A stretch of DNA of 64,000 bases, taken from Salarchaeum japonicum_A. Lineage in GTDB: Archaea > Halobacteriota > Halobacteria > Halobacteriales > Halobacteriaceae. The position numbers and the translations under genes were made by a program. The notes below the pieces were generated by a model. It saw only the letters and a program-made list of their open reading frames with translations. It was not told the DNA's origin and searched no databases. Below, piece after piece: positions 1-8,112 of the stretch. The stretch covers positions 1,798,001 to 1,862,000 of the forward strand of contig NZ_JBNAMV010000004.1 of assembly GCF_049705945.1 (NCBI RefSeq), given 5' to 3'. Every line of letters starts with the position of its first letter. The stretch's first letter is position 1.

Positions 1-1
1 C

Positions 2-1030
2 GGCGGCTGGGTGCTGCGCTACCTCGGCGGAAGCGTCACCGGCGCGTACTTCGGTGACGCGACCGGGTACTTCAACGCCGTCGCGACCGGTCCCGAAGCG
101 GTCGCGTTGCACGCGGTGTTCATGCTGCTCGTCATCGGTATCGTCGCGTTCGGTGTCGAGGACGGCATCGAGCGCTCCGCGAAGGTGATGGTCCCGAGCA
201 TCGTCGTCCTCCTGCTCGGCCTCGGCGTCTGGGCGTCGACGCTCGCGAACGCGGGCGCGGGCTACGAGTACTACCTCTCGCCGGACGTCGACGTCATCGT
301 CAACAATATCGCGTCCATCCTCCCCTCGGCGGTCGGACAGGCGTTCTTCACGCTCTCACTCGGGATGGGTGCGATGATCGCGTACTCCTCCTACCTCGGC
401 CGCGACGACAGCCTTCCCCGCGACGGCGGTATCATCGTCATCTTCAACACGCTCGTCGGACTGCTCGCGGGATTCGTCGTCTTCCCAATCCTGTTCAATC
501 TCGGCATCGAACCTGGCTCGGGTGGCTCGGGAACGGCGTTCAAGACGCTCGGCGGCGCGTTCGGGCAGATTCCATCCGGCGAACTCGTCGGCGTCGTGTT
601 CTTCTTCGTCCTCCTGCTCGCCGCGCTGTCGAGCGCCATCAGCCTCCTCGAAGTCGTCACGTCGTTCGCGGTTGAGAACACGTCCTACAGTCGACCTACC
701 GTCGCGGTCGGCGTCGGAGCGCTCGTCTTCCTACTTGGGGTTCCGTCCGCGCTCTACTCCGATTACCTCATGTGGTTCAACCTCCTCGCGTACGACCTGT
801 TCCTCCCTGCTGCCGTCCTCCTGCTCGCGCTGTTCATCGGCTGGGTCTATCCGTCCGGCGCGGTGGACGAACTCACGCAGGGGTCGGGCGTGAGCGCGAC
901 GTTCAACACGGTCTGGCTGTGGTTCGTTCGAATCGTCATCCCGGCCGGTATCCTCCTGACGCTCGTCCTCGGCGTTCAGGAACTCCTCGTGGTGGGGGGT
1001 GTCCTCGAATCCGCGGTCTTCCTCGGCTGA
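2..1030 (+). CDS. Sodium-dependent transporter, NSS (SNF) family, 5' end missing
   Basis: The reading frame is open from the window edge, so only the C-terminal 342 residues are visible. It is a multi-spanning membrane protein. The stretch SLGMGAMIAYSSY matches the unwound TM6 region of neurotransmitter:sodium symporters, and LAALSSAISLLEVV matches the TM8 serine-rich sodium site. The family couples sodium influx to uptake of amino acids or similar solutes; the substrate cannot be read from the sequence. About eight hydrophobic segments remain. The next gene, on the same strand, begins about 90 bp later behind its own AT-rich box, so the two are probably transcribed separately. Confidence 0.9.
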   Translation, partial: GGWVLRYLGGSVTGAYFGDATGYFNAVATGPEAVALHAVFMLLVIGIVAFGVEDGIERSAKVMVPSIVVLLLGLGVWASTLANAGAGYEYYLSPDVDVIVNNIASILPSAVGQAFFTLSLGMGAMIAYSSYLGRDDSLPRDGGIIVIFNTLVGLLAGFVVFPILFNLGIEPGSGGSGTAFKTLGGAFGQIPSGELVGVVFFFVLLLAALSSAISLLEVVTSFAVENTSYSRPTVAVGVGALVFLLGVPSALYSDYLMWFNLLAYDLFLPAAVLLLALFIGWVYPSGAVDELTQGSGVSATFNTVWLWFVRIVIPAGILLTLVLGVQELLVVGGVLESAVFLG

Positions 1031-1117
1031 CCGCAGGTAGTGGGACGGTATGGCAAGGTCGGAACGCCTTTTTGACTGCTGGTCGTTGGCTCGCGTAATG
1101 ACAGGGTGTTCGAGTCG

Positions 1118-2668
1118 ATGACGATGGACGACCGCATCGAGGAGCTCCGCGAGAAGAAGGCCGAGGCCGCGAAGGGCGGCGGCGAGGACCGCATCGAGTC
1201 CCAGCACGAGAAGGGGAAGATGACGGCGCGCGAACGAATCGACTACTTCCTCGACGACGACACCTTCCAGGAGTTCGACCAACTCCGAACCCACCGCAGC
1301 CACAACTTCGGGATGGAGGAAGACCAGATTCCCGGAGACGGCGTCGTGACGGGATACGGCGAGGTCAACGGGCGGAAGGTGTTCGTGTTCGCGCACGACT
1401 TCACCGTGTTCGGCGGGAGTCTCGGCGAGGTGTTCGCGGAGAAGGTGACGAAGGTGATGGACAAGGCGATGGAGGTCGGCGCGCCCGTCATCGGCCTGAA
1501 CGACTCCGCCGGCGCACGCATCCAAGAGGGCGTTGACGCGCTCGCCGGGTACGCGGACATCTTCCACCGGAACCAGCAGGCGTCCGGCGTCATCCCCCAG
1601 ATTTCGGCCATCATGGGGCCGTGCGCTGGCGGCGCGGTCTACTCGCCCGCCATCACGGACTTCGTGTTCATGGTGAAGGACACCAGTCACATGTTCATCA
1701 CCGGCCCCGACGTCATCGAGACCGTCACTGGCGAGGAAGTCGGGTTCGAGGAACTCGGCGGCGCGACCACGCACTCCAGCACGTCGGGCGTCGCGCACTT
1801 CGCCGAGGACTCCGAGGAGGACGCGCTCGACAACATCCGCCGCCTCCTCTCCTATCTCCCGCAGAACAACGTCGAGAACCCGCCGCGCGTCGAACCCTGG
1901 GACGACCCCGAGCGCCGCGACGAGGAACTGGAGAGCATCGTCCCCGACCAGCCCCGGAAGCCGTACGACGTGACGAACGTCGTCGACTCCGTGGTGGACG
2001 AGGGATCGTTCTTCGAGGTGCAGGAGAACTTCGCGAAGAACCTCGTCGTCGGGTTCGCGCGACTGGACGGCCGGAGCGTCGCCATCGTCGCGAACCAGCC
2101 CCGAGTGAACGCGGGGACGCTCGACATCGAGGCGTCCGAGAAGGGCAGTCGGTTCGTGCGGTTCTGCGACTCCTTCAACATCCCCATACTCACGTTCGTG
2201 GACGTGCCCGGGTTCCTGCCCGGCACCGACCAGGAACACAACGGAATCATTCGCCACGGCGCGAAACTCCTCTACGCGTTCAGCGAGGCGTCCGTCCCTC
2301 TGATGACGGTCATCACGCGGAAGGCGTACGGCGGCGCGTACGACGTGATGGCGTCGAAGCACATCGGCGCGGACGTGAACTACGCGTGGCCGTCGGCCGA
2401 AATCGCCGTGATGGGGCCGAAGGGCGCGGTGAACGTCCTCTACCGCGAGGAGCTCGCGGAGGCCGACGACCCCGACGCGAAGCGCGAGGAACTTATCGAC
2501 GAGTACCGCGAGAAGTTCGCGAACCCGTACACTGCTGCCGACCGCGGCTACCTCGACGACGTCATCGAACCGCAGGAAACGCGGCCGCGGCTCATCGACG
2601 ACCTCGAAATGCTCGAAGGCAAGCGGGTGGACCAGCCCGAGAAGAAACATGGAAACATCCCGCTATAA
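1118..2668 (+). CDS. pccB: Acyl-CoA (propionyl/acetyl-CoA) carboxylase, carboxyltransferase subunit
   Basis: This is the carboxyltransferase of a biotin-dependent acyl-CoA carboxylase, moving CO2 from carboxybiotin to propionyl- or acetyl-CoA. Length (516 aa) is normal. The crotonase-fold motifs are present: GLNDSAGARIQEGVDAL and GPCAGGAVYSPA (oxyanion site) in the N half, and DVPGFLPGTDQE, RKAYGGAYDVM and AVMGPKGAVNVL in the C half. The start chosen is ATG 1118 (MTMDDRIEEL); ATG 1124 or GTG 1106 are alternatives. It overlaps the small subunit gene behind it by 20 bp, implying translational coupling. The biotin subunit lies 1.9 kb downstream beyond an opposite-strand permease. Propionyl-CoA is the likely main substrate in haloarchaea, inferred from studied relatives. 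Confidence 0.93.
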   Translation: MTMDDRIEELREKKAEAAKGGGEDRIESQHEKGKMTARERIDYFLDDDTFQEFDQLRTHRSHNFGMEEDQIPGDGVVTGYGEVNGRKVFVFAHDFTVFGGSLGEVFAEKVTKVMDKAMEVGAPVIGLNDSAGARIQEGVDALAGYADIFHRNQQASGVIPQISAIMGPCAGGAVYSPAITDFVFMVKDTSHMFITGPDVIETVTGEEVGFEELGGATTHSSTSGVAHFAEDSEEDALDNIRRLLSYLPQNNVENPPRVEPWDDPERRDEELESIVPDQPRKPYDVTNVVDSVVDEGSFFEVQENFAKNLVVGFARLDGRSVAIVANQPRVNAGTLDIEASEKGSRFVRFCDSFNIPILTFVDVPGFLPGTDQEHNGIIRHGAKLLYAFSEASVPLMTVITRKAYGGAYDVMASKHIGADVNYAWPSAEIAVMGPKGAVNVLYREELAEADDPDAKREELIDEYREKFANPYTAADRGYLDDVIEPQETRPRLIDDLEMLEGKRVDQPEKKHGNIPL

Positions 2669-2915
2669 CGTCTCGCTCCCGGACGACGCGAGCGAGGACG
2701 AGGCCGCGGCCATCGCGGCGGCGGTGAGCGCGCACCTCCGCGACCGGGAAGCCGCGGCCGCAGCGGCCGCCGCCGAGACCGACGAACCGTCGTGGGACGG
2801 CGAGCGCTGGGGGTTCGCTGGTCGCGTGGCCAACCTCCAGTCCCGCGAAGTCCGGGTGCCGGACGGCGCGCCGACTGACGCGTGGAGTGCGGCGGGACGA
2901 ACGGAGCGCTTCTAG
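2649..2915 (+). CDS. pccX: Small third subunit of haloarchaeal propionyl-CoA carboxylase (PccX-like)
   Basis: This 88-residue acidic, alanine-rich protein starts inside the 3' end of pccB (20-bp overlap). Its C-terminal half, WDGERWGFAGRVANLQ, resembles the small epsilon-type subunit that accompanies carboxyltransferases; Haloferax propionyl-CoA carboxylase is known to need such a small third subunit, PccX. The assignment rests on position, size and that C-terminal pattern rather than on a catalytic motif. The first half holds a long Ala run (about residues 38-45), probably a flexible spacer. The TAG stop shares bases with the stop of the convergent small ORF on the other strand. Confidence 0.75.
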   Translation: METSRYNVSLPDDASEDEAAAIAAAVSAHLRDREAAAAAAAAETDEPSWDGERWGFAGRVANLQSREVRVPDGAPTDAWSAAGRTERF

Positions 2916-3076
2916 CGGTATCGGCCGCTCGCCGCGCCGGCGGCGAACACGACGAGCGCGCCGGCGGTGGCGGCGGCGAGCGGGTACGCAGCGAGCGCGG
3001 GCGTCGGTATCAGCGCCGCCCACGCGAGCGCGCTGAACGCGACCGCGGAGACGAAGATTCCCGTCGAATCGAGCAT
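2912..3076 (-). CDS. Small hydrophobic protein, 54 aa
   Basis: A short frame runs from ATG 3076 to TAG 2912. The product is almost entirely hydrophobic, with two probable membrane helices (about residues 8-24 and 31-48) separated by a PTPA turn, and ends in a basic GRYR tail. Third codon positions are nearly all G or C, as in the surrounding real genes, which supports coding. It is convergent with pccX and the stops overlap. It lies upstream of nothing obvious; the purine permease on the same strand begins further to the right and ends 25 bp before this gene, so the two could be cotranscribed. No function is recognised. Confidence 0.55.
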   Translation of the reverse strand: MLDSTGIFVSAVAFSALAWAALIPTPALAAYPLAAATAGALVVFAAGAASGRYR

Positions 3077-3100
3077 ACCCGTCCTTCGAGTTCCGGGGTC

Positions 3101-4492
3101 TTAGATTGTGGCGAGAACGCCGCTGGTGCGGACGGCGAAGTAGAAGACGAAGGCGGCACCGAGCAGCCACTGGCCCAGGCTGACCTCGTCGTACTCGCCC
3201 GCGGCGGCTTTCATGAGGGGATAGGAGACGATGCCGGCGGCGATGCCGTACGCGATGCTGTACGTGAACGGCATCACGATGATGGTGAGGCCGGCGGGCA
3301 CGGCGTGCGTCGGGTCGTCCCAGTCGACCTCGCTGACGTTCCCGAGCATGATGATGGCGACGACGACGAGCGCGATGTGGCTCGCGTAGAGGGGGACGGC
3401 GGCGGCGAGCGGGACGAACGCGAGCGCGAGCAGGAACAGGAGGCCGACGACGAGCGCGGTCAGGCCCGTCCGGCCGCCGGCTTCGACGCCGGTGGCGGAT
3501 TCGATGTAGGCGGTGACGGTGGACGTGCCGAGCATGCCGCCGACGGTCGTGCCGATCGCGTCTGCCATCAGGGGTTTTTCCATCTCGGGGAGGTTGCCGT
3601 CCTCGTCGAGGAAGCCGCCGACCTGACTGACGCCGGTGAGGGTGCCGGCGGTCTCGAAGAAGTCGATGAAGAAGAACGTGAACACGACGAGCGCGAACCC
3701 GAACGCCTCGACGTGCTGGAAGCCCTCGACGAACGCGCCGGCGAGCGGCGTGATGTCGTACTGGGGCTCGGGGACGGATGGGGCGAGCTGTGGGGCGATG
3801 CCGAGCGACGCGACGGCCCAGCCGACGGCGGTGGTCGTGAGCACGCCGAGGATTATCGCGCCGCGCACGTCCCGCGTGTGGAGGGCGAGCGTGGCGAACA
3901 GGCCGAGCACGGCGAGCACGGTGACCGGGTTCTGGGCGATGTTTCCGAGCGTGACGATGGTGTCGGGGTGGCTGACGATGACGCCCATTCCCTCAAGGCC
4001 GATAATGGCGAGGAAGAGCCCGAGCGCGCTCGCGATGGCGAACTTCACCGGCTGGGGGAAGAGCTTCACGACGTATTCGCGTGCGCCGACGGCGGTGAGG
4101 ACGATGAAGAGGACGCCCTCGGTGACGATGGCGGCGAGCGCGGTCTGCCAGGGGATTCCCATCACGCCGATGACCGTGTACGCGAAGAAGGCGTTCAGGC
4201 CGAGGCCCGGTGCGAGGGCGAACGGTCGGTTCGCGTAGAACGCCATCACGAGTATCGCCGCGGCGGAGGCGAGAATGGTGACGACGGCGAGCATTTGCTG
4301 GACTTCGGACACGGTGTATCCGGGAATCGCGATGCCGGGTTTGTCCTCCGTCGCGGCGAGTATCGCGGGGTTGACGACGACGATGTAGCTCATCGTCAGG
4401 AACGTCGTCAGTCCCGCGAGAATCTCCGTTCTGAAGTCGGTGTCGTGGTCGTCGAGGTCGAACGTGGCGGTGAGCCAGGCGCGTACGGTCAT
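3101..4492 (-). CDS. NCS2-family purine/xanthine permease (AzgA-like)
   Basis: This 463-residue integral membrane protein begins with a short cytoplasmic arm, then TEILAGLTTFLTMSYIVVVNP, the signature of the AzgA branch of nucleobase:cation symporter-2 permeases; ALAPGLGLNAFFAYTV and the later FIDFFETAGTLTGV segment (TM8 region) also match. Bacterial members import adenine, guanine or hypoxanthine with protons. About 12-14 hydrophobic segments are visible, the normal number. It lies between the two halves of the carboxylase locus in opposite orientation, with no obvious metabolic link, and probably has its own promoter in the 70-bp gap before pccA. Confidence 0.9.
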   Translation of the reverse strand: MTVRAWLTATFDLDDHDTDFRTEILAGLTTFLTMSYIVVVNPAILAATEDKPGIAIPGYTVSEVQQMLAVVTILASAAAILVMAFYANRPFALAPGLGLNAFFAYTVIGVMGIPWQTALAAIVTEGVLFIVLTAVGAREYVVKLFPQPVKFAIASALGLFLAIIGLEGMGVIVSHPDTIVTLGNIAQNPVTVLAVLGLFATLALHTRDVRGAIILGVLTTTAVGWAVASLGIAPQLAPSVPEPQYDITPLAGAFVEGFQHVEAFGFALVVFTFFFIDFFETAGTLTGVSQVGGFLDEDGNLPEMEKPLMADAIGTTVGGMLGTSTVTAYIESATGVEAGGRTGLTALVVGLLFLLALAFVPLAAAVPLYASHIALVVVAIIMLGNVSEVDWDDPTHAVPAGLTIIVMPFTYSIAYGIAAGIVSYPLMKAAAGEYDEVSLGQWLLGAAFVFYFAVRTSGVLATI

Positions 4493-4594
4493 CCTTCACC
4501 CACTGGTGGGGGTGGGCCGGTTAGTGGTATCGGTTCCCGTCTCGACTCACGTTGAACCGACACAATGAGTAGGCCGGTGAGTGAACCCCCATCT

Positions 4595-6433
4595 ATGTTC
4601 GAGAAGGTTTTGGTGGCGAACCGCGGGGAAATCGCCGTGCGAGTGATGCGCGCGTGCGAGGAACTCGGTATCGACACCGTCGCCGTGTACAGCGAGGCGG
4701 ACAAGCACGCGGGCCACGTCCGGTACGCGGACGAGGCGTACAACATCGGGCCCGCGCGGGCGGCGGACTCCTACCTCGACCACGAGGCCGTCATCGACGC
4801 GGCCCAGCAGGCGGGCGCGGACGCCATCCACCCCGGCTACGGCTTCCTGGCGGAGAACGCGGAGTTCGCGGGGAAGGTCGAGGACGCGGAGGGCGTGACG
4901 TGGGTCGGGCCGCGCAGCGACTCGATGCGCCGCCTCGGCGAGAAGACGCAGGCGCGCAAGTCGATGTCCGCCGCCGACGTCCCAATCGTCCCCGGAACGA
5001 CCGACCCGGTGACGGACCCTGAGGAAGTCGAGGCGTTCGGCGAGGAGCACGGCTATCCGGTCGCCATCAAGGCGGAGGGCGGCGGGGGCGGTCGCGGGAT
5101 GAAGGTCGTGCACGGGCCGGACGAGGTCGCGGACAAACTCGAATCCGCGCAGCGCGAGGGCGAGGCGTACTTCGACAACGACACCGTGTACCTCGAACGT
5201 TATCTGGAGAATCCCCGTCACATCGAGGTCCAGATCGTCGCGGACCACCACGGGAACGTCCGCCACCTCGGCGAGCGCGACTGCAGCCTCCAGCGCCGCC
5301 ACCAGAAGGTCATCGAGGAGGGGCCGAGTCCGGCGCTGACGGACGACCTCCGCGAGCAGATCGGCGAGGCGGCGCGCCGGGGCGCGGACGCCGCGGACTA
5401 CTACAACGCGGGGACGTTCGAGTTCCTCGTCGAGGACACCCGCGAGGAGGGCGCGGGCGAGGTGCTCGACGCGGACGCCGACTTCTACTTCCTCGAAGTC
5501 AACACGCGGATTCAGGTCGAACACACCGTCACGGAGGAACTGACGGGCATCGACATCGTGAAGTGGCAGCTCAAAATCGCGGCCGGCGAGGAGCTCGACT
5601 TCGCGCAGGACGACGTCGACCTCGACGGGCACGCGATGGAATTCCGCATCAACGCCGAGAACGCCGCCGAGGAGTTCGCGCCCGCGACCGGCGGGACGCT
5701 CGAAACCTACGACACGCCCGGCGGCATCGGCGTGCGGATGGACGACGCGCTCCGGCAGGGCGACGACCTCGTGACGGACTACGACTCGATGATCGCGAAA
5801 CTCGTGGTCTGGGGGAACACTCGCGAGGAGTGCATCGAGCGCTCGCAGCGCGCGCTCGCCGAGTACGAGATCGAGGGCATTCCGACCATCATTCCCTTCC
5901 ACCGCCTGATGCTGACGGACGACGCGTTCGTCGCGGGCGAGCACACGACAAAGTACCTGGACGAGGAACTCGACCAGGACGCCGTCGCCGATGCCCAGGA
6001 GACGTGGGGGACGGAGACTACCTCCGAGTCCGGCGAGGGGGACGTGGTGGAGCGCGAGTTCACCGTCGAGGTCAACGGTAAGCGCTTCGACGTCGACCTG
6101 GAGGAGCGCGGCGCGGCACCTATCGAGGTCTCCGCGGGCGGCGACGGGAGTACCGGACAGCGCCCCGAGCGCGCTGAGGGCGCGGACGAGAGCGACGACG
6201 AAGTGGTCGTGGAGGGCGACGGCGAGCGCGTCGAAGCCGAGATGCAGGGCACCATCCTCTCCGTCGACGTGGCGGAGGGCGACGAGGTCGCGCCCGGCGA
6301 CGTCCTCCTCGTGCTGGAGGCGATGAAGATGGAGAACGACGTGGTCGCGTCCAGCGGCGGAACGGTCACGCAGGTCGTCGTGTCGGAGGGCGAATCCGTC
6401 GACATGGGCGACGTGCTCGTCGTCATCGAGTAA
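4595..6433 (+). CDS. pccA: Acyl-CoA carboxylase biotin carboxylase/biotin carrier subunit
   Basis: This subunit carboxylates biotin with ATP and bicarbonate and carries the biotin itself. The start chosen is ATG 4595, giving MFEKVLVANRGEIAVRV, the invariant N-terminus of biotin carboxylases; an in-frame ATG at 4565 would add ten residues of no family character. Order: biotin carboxylase N domain, ATP-grasp with glycine loop EGGGGGRGMKVV, C domain (about to residue 450), an acidic linker, then the biotinyl domain with EAMKMEN; the biotinylated lysine is residue 578 of 612. It pairs with pccB and pccX upstream, and the enzyme that attaches biotin is encoded directly downstream. Confidence 0.95.
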   Translation: MFEKVLVANRGEIAVRVMRACEELGIDTVAVYSEADKHAGHVRYADEAYNIGPARAADSYLDHEAVIDAAQQAGADAIHPGYGFLAENAEFAGKVEDAEGVTWVGPRSDSMRRLGEKTQARKSMSAADVPIVPGTTDPVTDPEEVEAFGEEHGYPVAIKAEGGGGGRGMKVVHGPDEVADKLESAQREGEAYFDNDTVYLERYLENPRHIEVQIVADHHGNVRHLGERDCSLQRRHQKVIEEGPSPALTDDLREQIGEAARRGADAADYYNAGTFEFLVEDTREEGAGEVLDADADFYFLEVNTRIQVEHTVTEELTGIDIVKWQLKIAAGEELDFAQDDVDLDGHAMEFRINAENAAEEFAPATGGTLETYDTPGGIGVRMDDALRQGDDLVTDYDSMIAKLVVWGNTREECIERSQRALAEYEIEGIPTIIPFHRLMLTDDAFVAGEHTTKYLDEELDQDAVADAQETWGTETTSESGEGDVVEREFTVEVNGKRFDVDLEERGAAPIEVSAGGDGSTGQRPERAEGADESDDEVVVEGDGERVEAEMQGTILSVDVAEGDEVAPGDVLLVLEAMKMENDVVASSGGTVTQVVVSEGESVDMGDVLVVIE

Positions 6434-6644
6434 GCGACCCAACCTTTATTTTCGGTCGTGCGGGTACGCCGCCGAGCCGAACACGAGCATGCTGTTCCTC
6501 GGCGGCGCGCTCGTGCTCCTCGGCGGCGCTATCGTCTACGCGGGGTCGATCAGAATCCTCTACAAAATAATCGCGGACGCGGTGAGCGCGGGAACGACGT
6601 CGCCTAACGCGGGCTTCTTACCGCGCCCAGCCCTAGCTTCCGGT

Positions 6645-7649
6645 ATGACTGACACCCGGCAGGCCGTCCTCGCGGCGCTCGCGGACGGCCCCGTGACGGG
6701 TCCGACGCTCGCCGACCGACTCGGCGTCTCCCGGGCGGCCGTCTGGAAGCACGTCGAGGCGCTCCGCGACGAGGGGTTCGGCGTCGAGAGCACCGAGGAC
6801 GGCTACGAACTCACCGCGATACCCGAGTACGGCGCGGACGCCGTCGCGTTCGGGCTGGACGCGTCGTTCGACGTGGAGTACCACGACACCGTGGGGAGCA
6901 CGAACGACCGAGCGCGAGAACTCGCGACCGACGGCCGGGAGAACGTCGTCGTGCTCGCGGACCGCCAAGTGGGCGGGCGTGGTCGGCGCGACCGCGCGTG
7001 GGAGTCGCCGTCGGGCGGCATCTGGCTGAGCGCCGTCCTCCGCCCCGACATCCCGCCCGCCCGCGCCCCCCTCCTCACGCTCGCGATGGCCGTCGCCGTC
7101 ACCGACGCCGCGCGCGAACACGGCGTGGACGCGACCATCAAGTGGCCGAACGACGTCCTCGTGAGCAACGCGAGCGAGGGCACGCCGGACGCGTCGTCCG
7201 GAGACAGTCTCGTGAGCAACGCGAACGAGGGCACGTCGGAGGATTCTGGAGGGCGGAAGCTGTCGGGGATTCTGACGGAGATGGAGGGCGAGTCGGGGCG
7301 GGTGTCGTGGGTGGTGGTGGGCGTGGGCGTGAACGCGAACGTCGACCCCGGGGACCTCTACGAGGGCGCGACGAGTCTCCGCTCAGAGGCGGGACGGGTC
7401 GACCGCCGGGTGTTCGTTCAGCGCGTGCTGGAGCGCTTCGACGAACTCCGAGATGACTTCGACGGCGTGCTGCCGGCGTGGCGCGAGCGCACGAGCACGC
7501 TCGGGCGGCGCGTCCGCGTCCACCTTCCGGACGGGGACTTAGTCGGACGCGCGGTGGACGTGACCGAGACGGGCGCGCTCGTCGTCGACACGGGCGAGGA
7601 GCGCCGCGTGGTGCACGCGGGCGACTGCGAGCACCTGCGGCCGGTTTAG
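6645..7649 (+). CDS. birA: Bifunctional biotin-protein ligase / biotin operon repressor
   Basis: The protein activates biotin to biotinyl-AMP and attaches it to the carrier lysine of PccA. Residues 1-60 form a winged helix (LADRLGVSRAAVWKHVEAL), so it may also repress transcription. The catalytic domain shows GGRGRRDRAWES (adenylate loop) and IKWPNDV, followed by GRKLSGIL. Between these two last motifs is an unusual insertion of about 30 residues made of an imperfect in-frame repeat. The start at 6645 (MTDTRQAVL) gives a normal N-terminus and lies behind a CTTCTTAC box. The frame is open further upstream to ATG 6489, which would add a membrane-helix-like 52 residues. It ends 4 bp into the convergent UspA gene. 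Confidence 0.9.
   Translation: MTDTRQAVLAALADGPVTGPTLADRLGVSRAAVWKHVEALRDEGFGVESTEDGYELTAIPEYGADAVAFGLDASFDVEYHDTVGSTNDRARELATDGRENVVVLADRQVGGRGRRDRAWESPSGGIWLSAVLRPDIPPARAPLLTLAMAVAVTDAAREHGVDATIKWPNDVLVSNASEGTPDASSGDSLVSNANEGTSEDSGGRKLSGILTEMEGESGRVSWVVVGVGVNANVDPGDLYEGATSLRSEAGRVDRRVFVQRVLERFDELRDDFDGVLPAWRERTSTLGRRVRVHLPDGDLVGRAVDVTETGALVVDTGEERRVVHAGDCEHLRPV
7158..7235 (+). repeat. In-frame 51-bp-period direct repeat inside birA
   Basis: A 27-bp unit at 7158-7184 recurs at 7209-7235 with one mismatch. The period is 51 bp, so the reading frame is kept and the peptide unit LVSN(A)(S/N)EGT is duplicated. It sits in the loop between the KWPNDV and GRKLSGIL motifs, where other ligases have only a few residues. 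Confidence 0.85.
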
Positions 7650-8086
7650 TCCGCGACGCGGACGGTGAGAACGGGAACCTGACTGGAGCGCACGACCTTC
7701 TCCGCGACGCTCCCGAGGAGGAGGCGGTCGATGCCGCCGCGGCCGTGCGTTCCCATCACGATGAGGTCGATGTCGTTGTCCTCGGCGTACCGGACGATTT
7801 CGCGGCTCGGCGTGCCGTTGAGAAGCACGCGTTCGACCGGGACGCCCGCCTCGCTGGCGACCTCGGCGACGGCGTCGAGCGCGTCCTCGCCCTCGTCCGC
7901 GAGCAGGTCCGAGACGCCCTCCGTGGTCGTCTCCGCTCCCAACGAAGCGAACGTCGCGGTGTTGACGACGTAGACGGCGTGGAGGGTGGCGTCGTGTTCC
8001 GCCGCGAGCGAGACGGCGTGTTCGACCGCGCGACGCGTCTCCGCGGAGCCGTCGGTCGGCACGAGAACCCGGTCGTAGAGCCCCAT
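7646..8086 (-). CDS. Universal stress protein UspA family, 146 aa
   Basis: This is a single Usp domain of standard length. It starts with YDRVLVPTDGSAETRRAV, the first strand and phosphate region, and ends with MGTHGRGGIDRLLLGSVAEKVVRSS, the G-x2-G-x9-G(S/T) ATP-binding signature, so it belongs to the ATP-binding branch. Such proteins are soluble dimers linked to stress survival in general; a specific partner cannot be inferred. The gene ends on the birA stop and begins about 25 bp in front of the end of the amidohydrolase gene, which reads in the same direction. Confidence 0.92.
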   Translation of the reverse strand: MGLYDRVLVPTDGSAETRRAVEHAVSLAAEHDATLHAVYVVNTATFASLGAETTTEGVSDLLADEGEDALDAVAEVASEAGVPVERVLLNGTPSREIVRYAEDNDIDLIVMGTHGRGGIDRLLLGSVAEKVVRSSQVPVLTVRVAD

Positions 8087-8112
8087 TTACGTGTGAATGG
8101 CTCGCACGCGGC

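Noticed and set aside
731..2650. 639-aa frame opposite pccB
   Set aside because: It is the antisense shadow of a clear carboxyltransferase gene; composition is His/Arg/Val-rich nonsense without family motifs, as often happens in DNA with strong third-position G+C.
2882..4555. 557-aa acidic frame opposite the purine permease
   Set aside because: Very rich in Asp, Glu, Gly and Arg in the manner of a complement of a hydrophobic coding strand; no start context or family.
4547..6442. 631-aa frame opposite pccA
   Set aside because: Antisense shadow of the biotin carboxylase gene; no domain, and the sense strand has all expected motifs.
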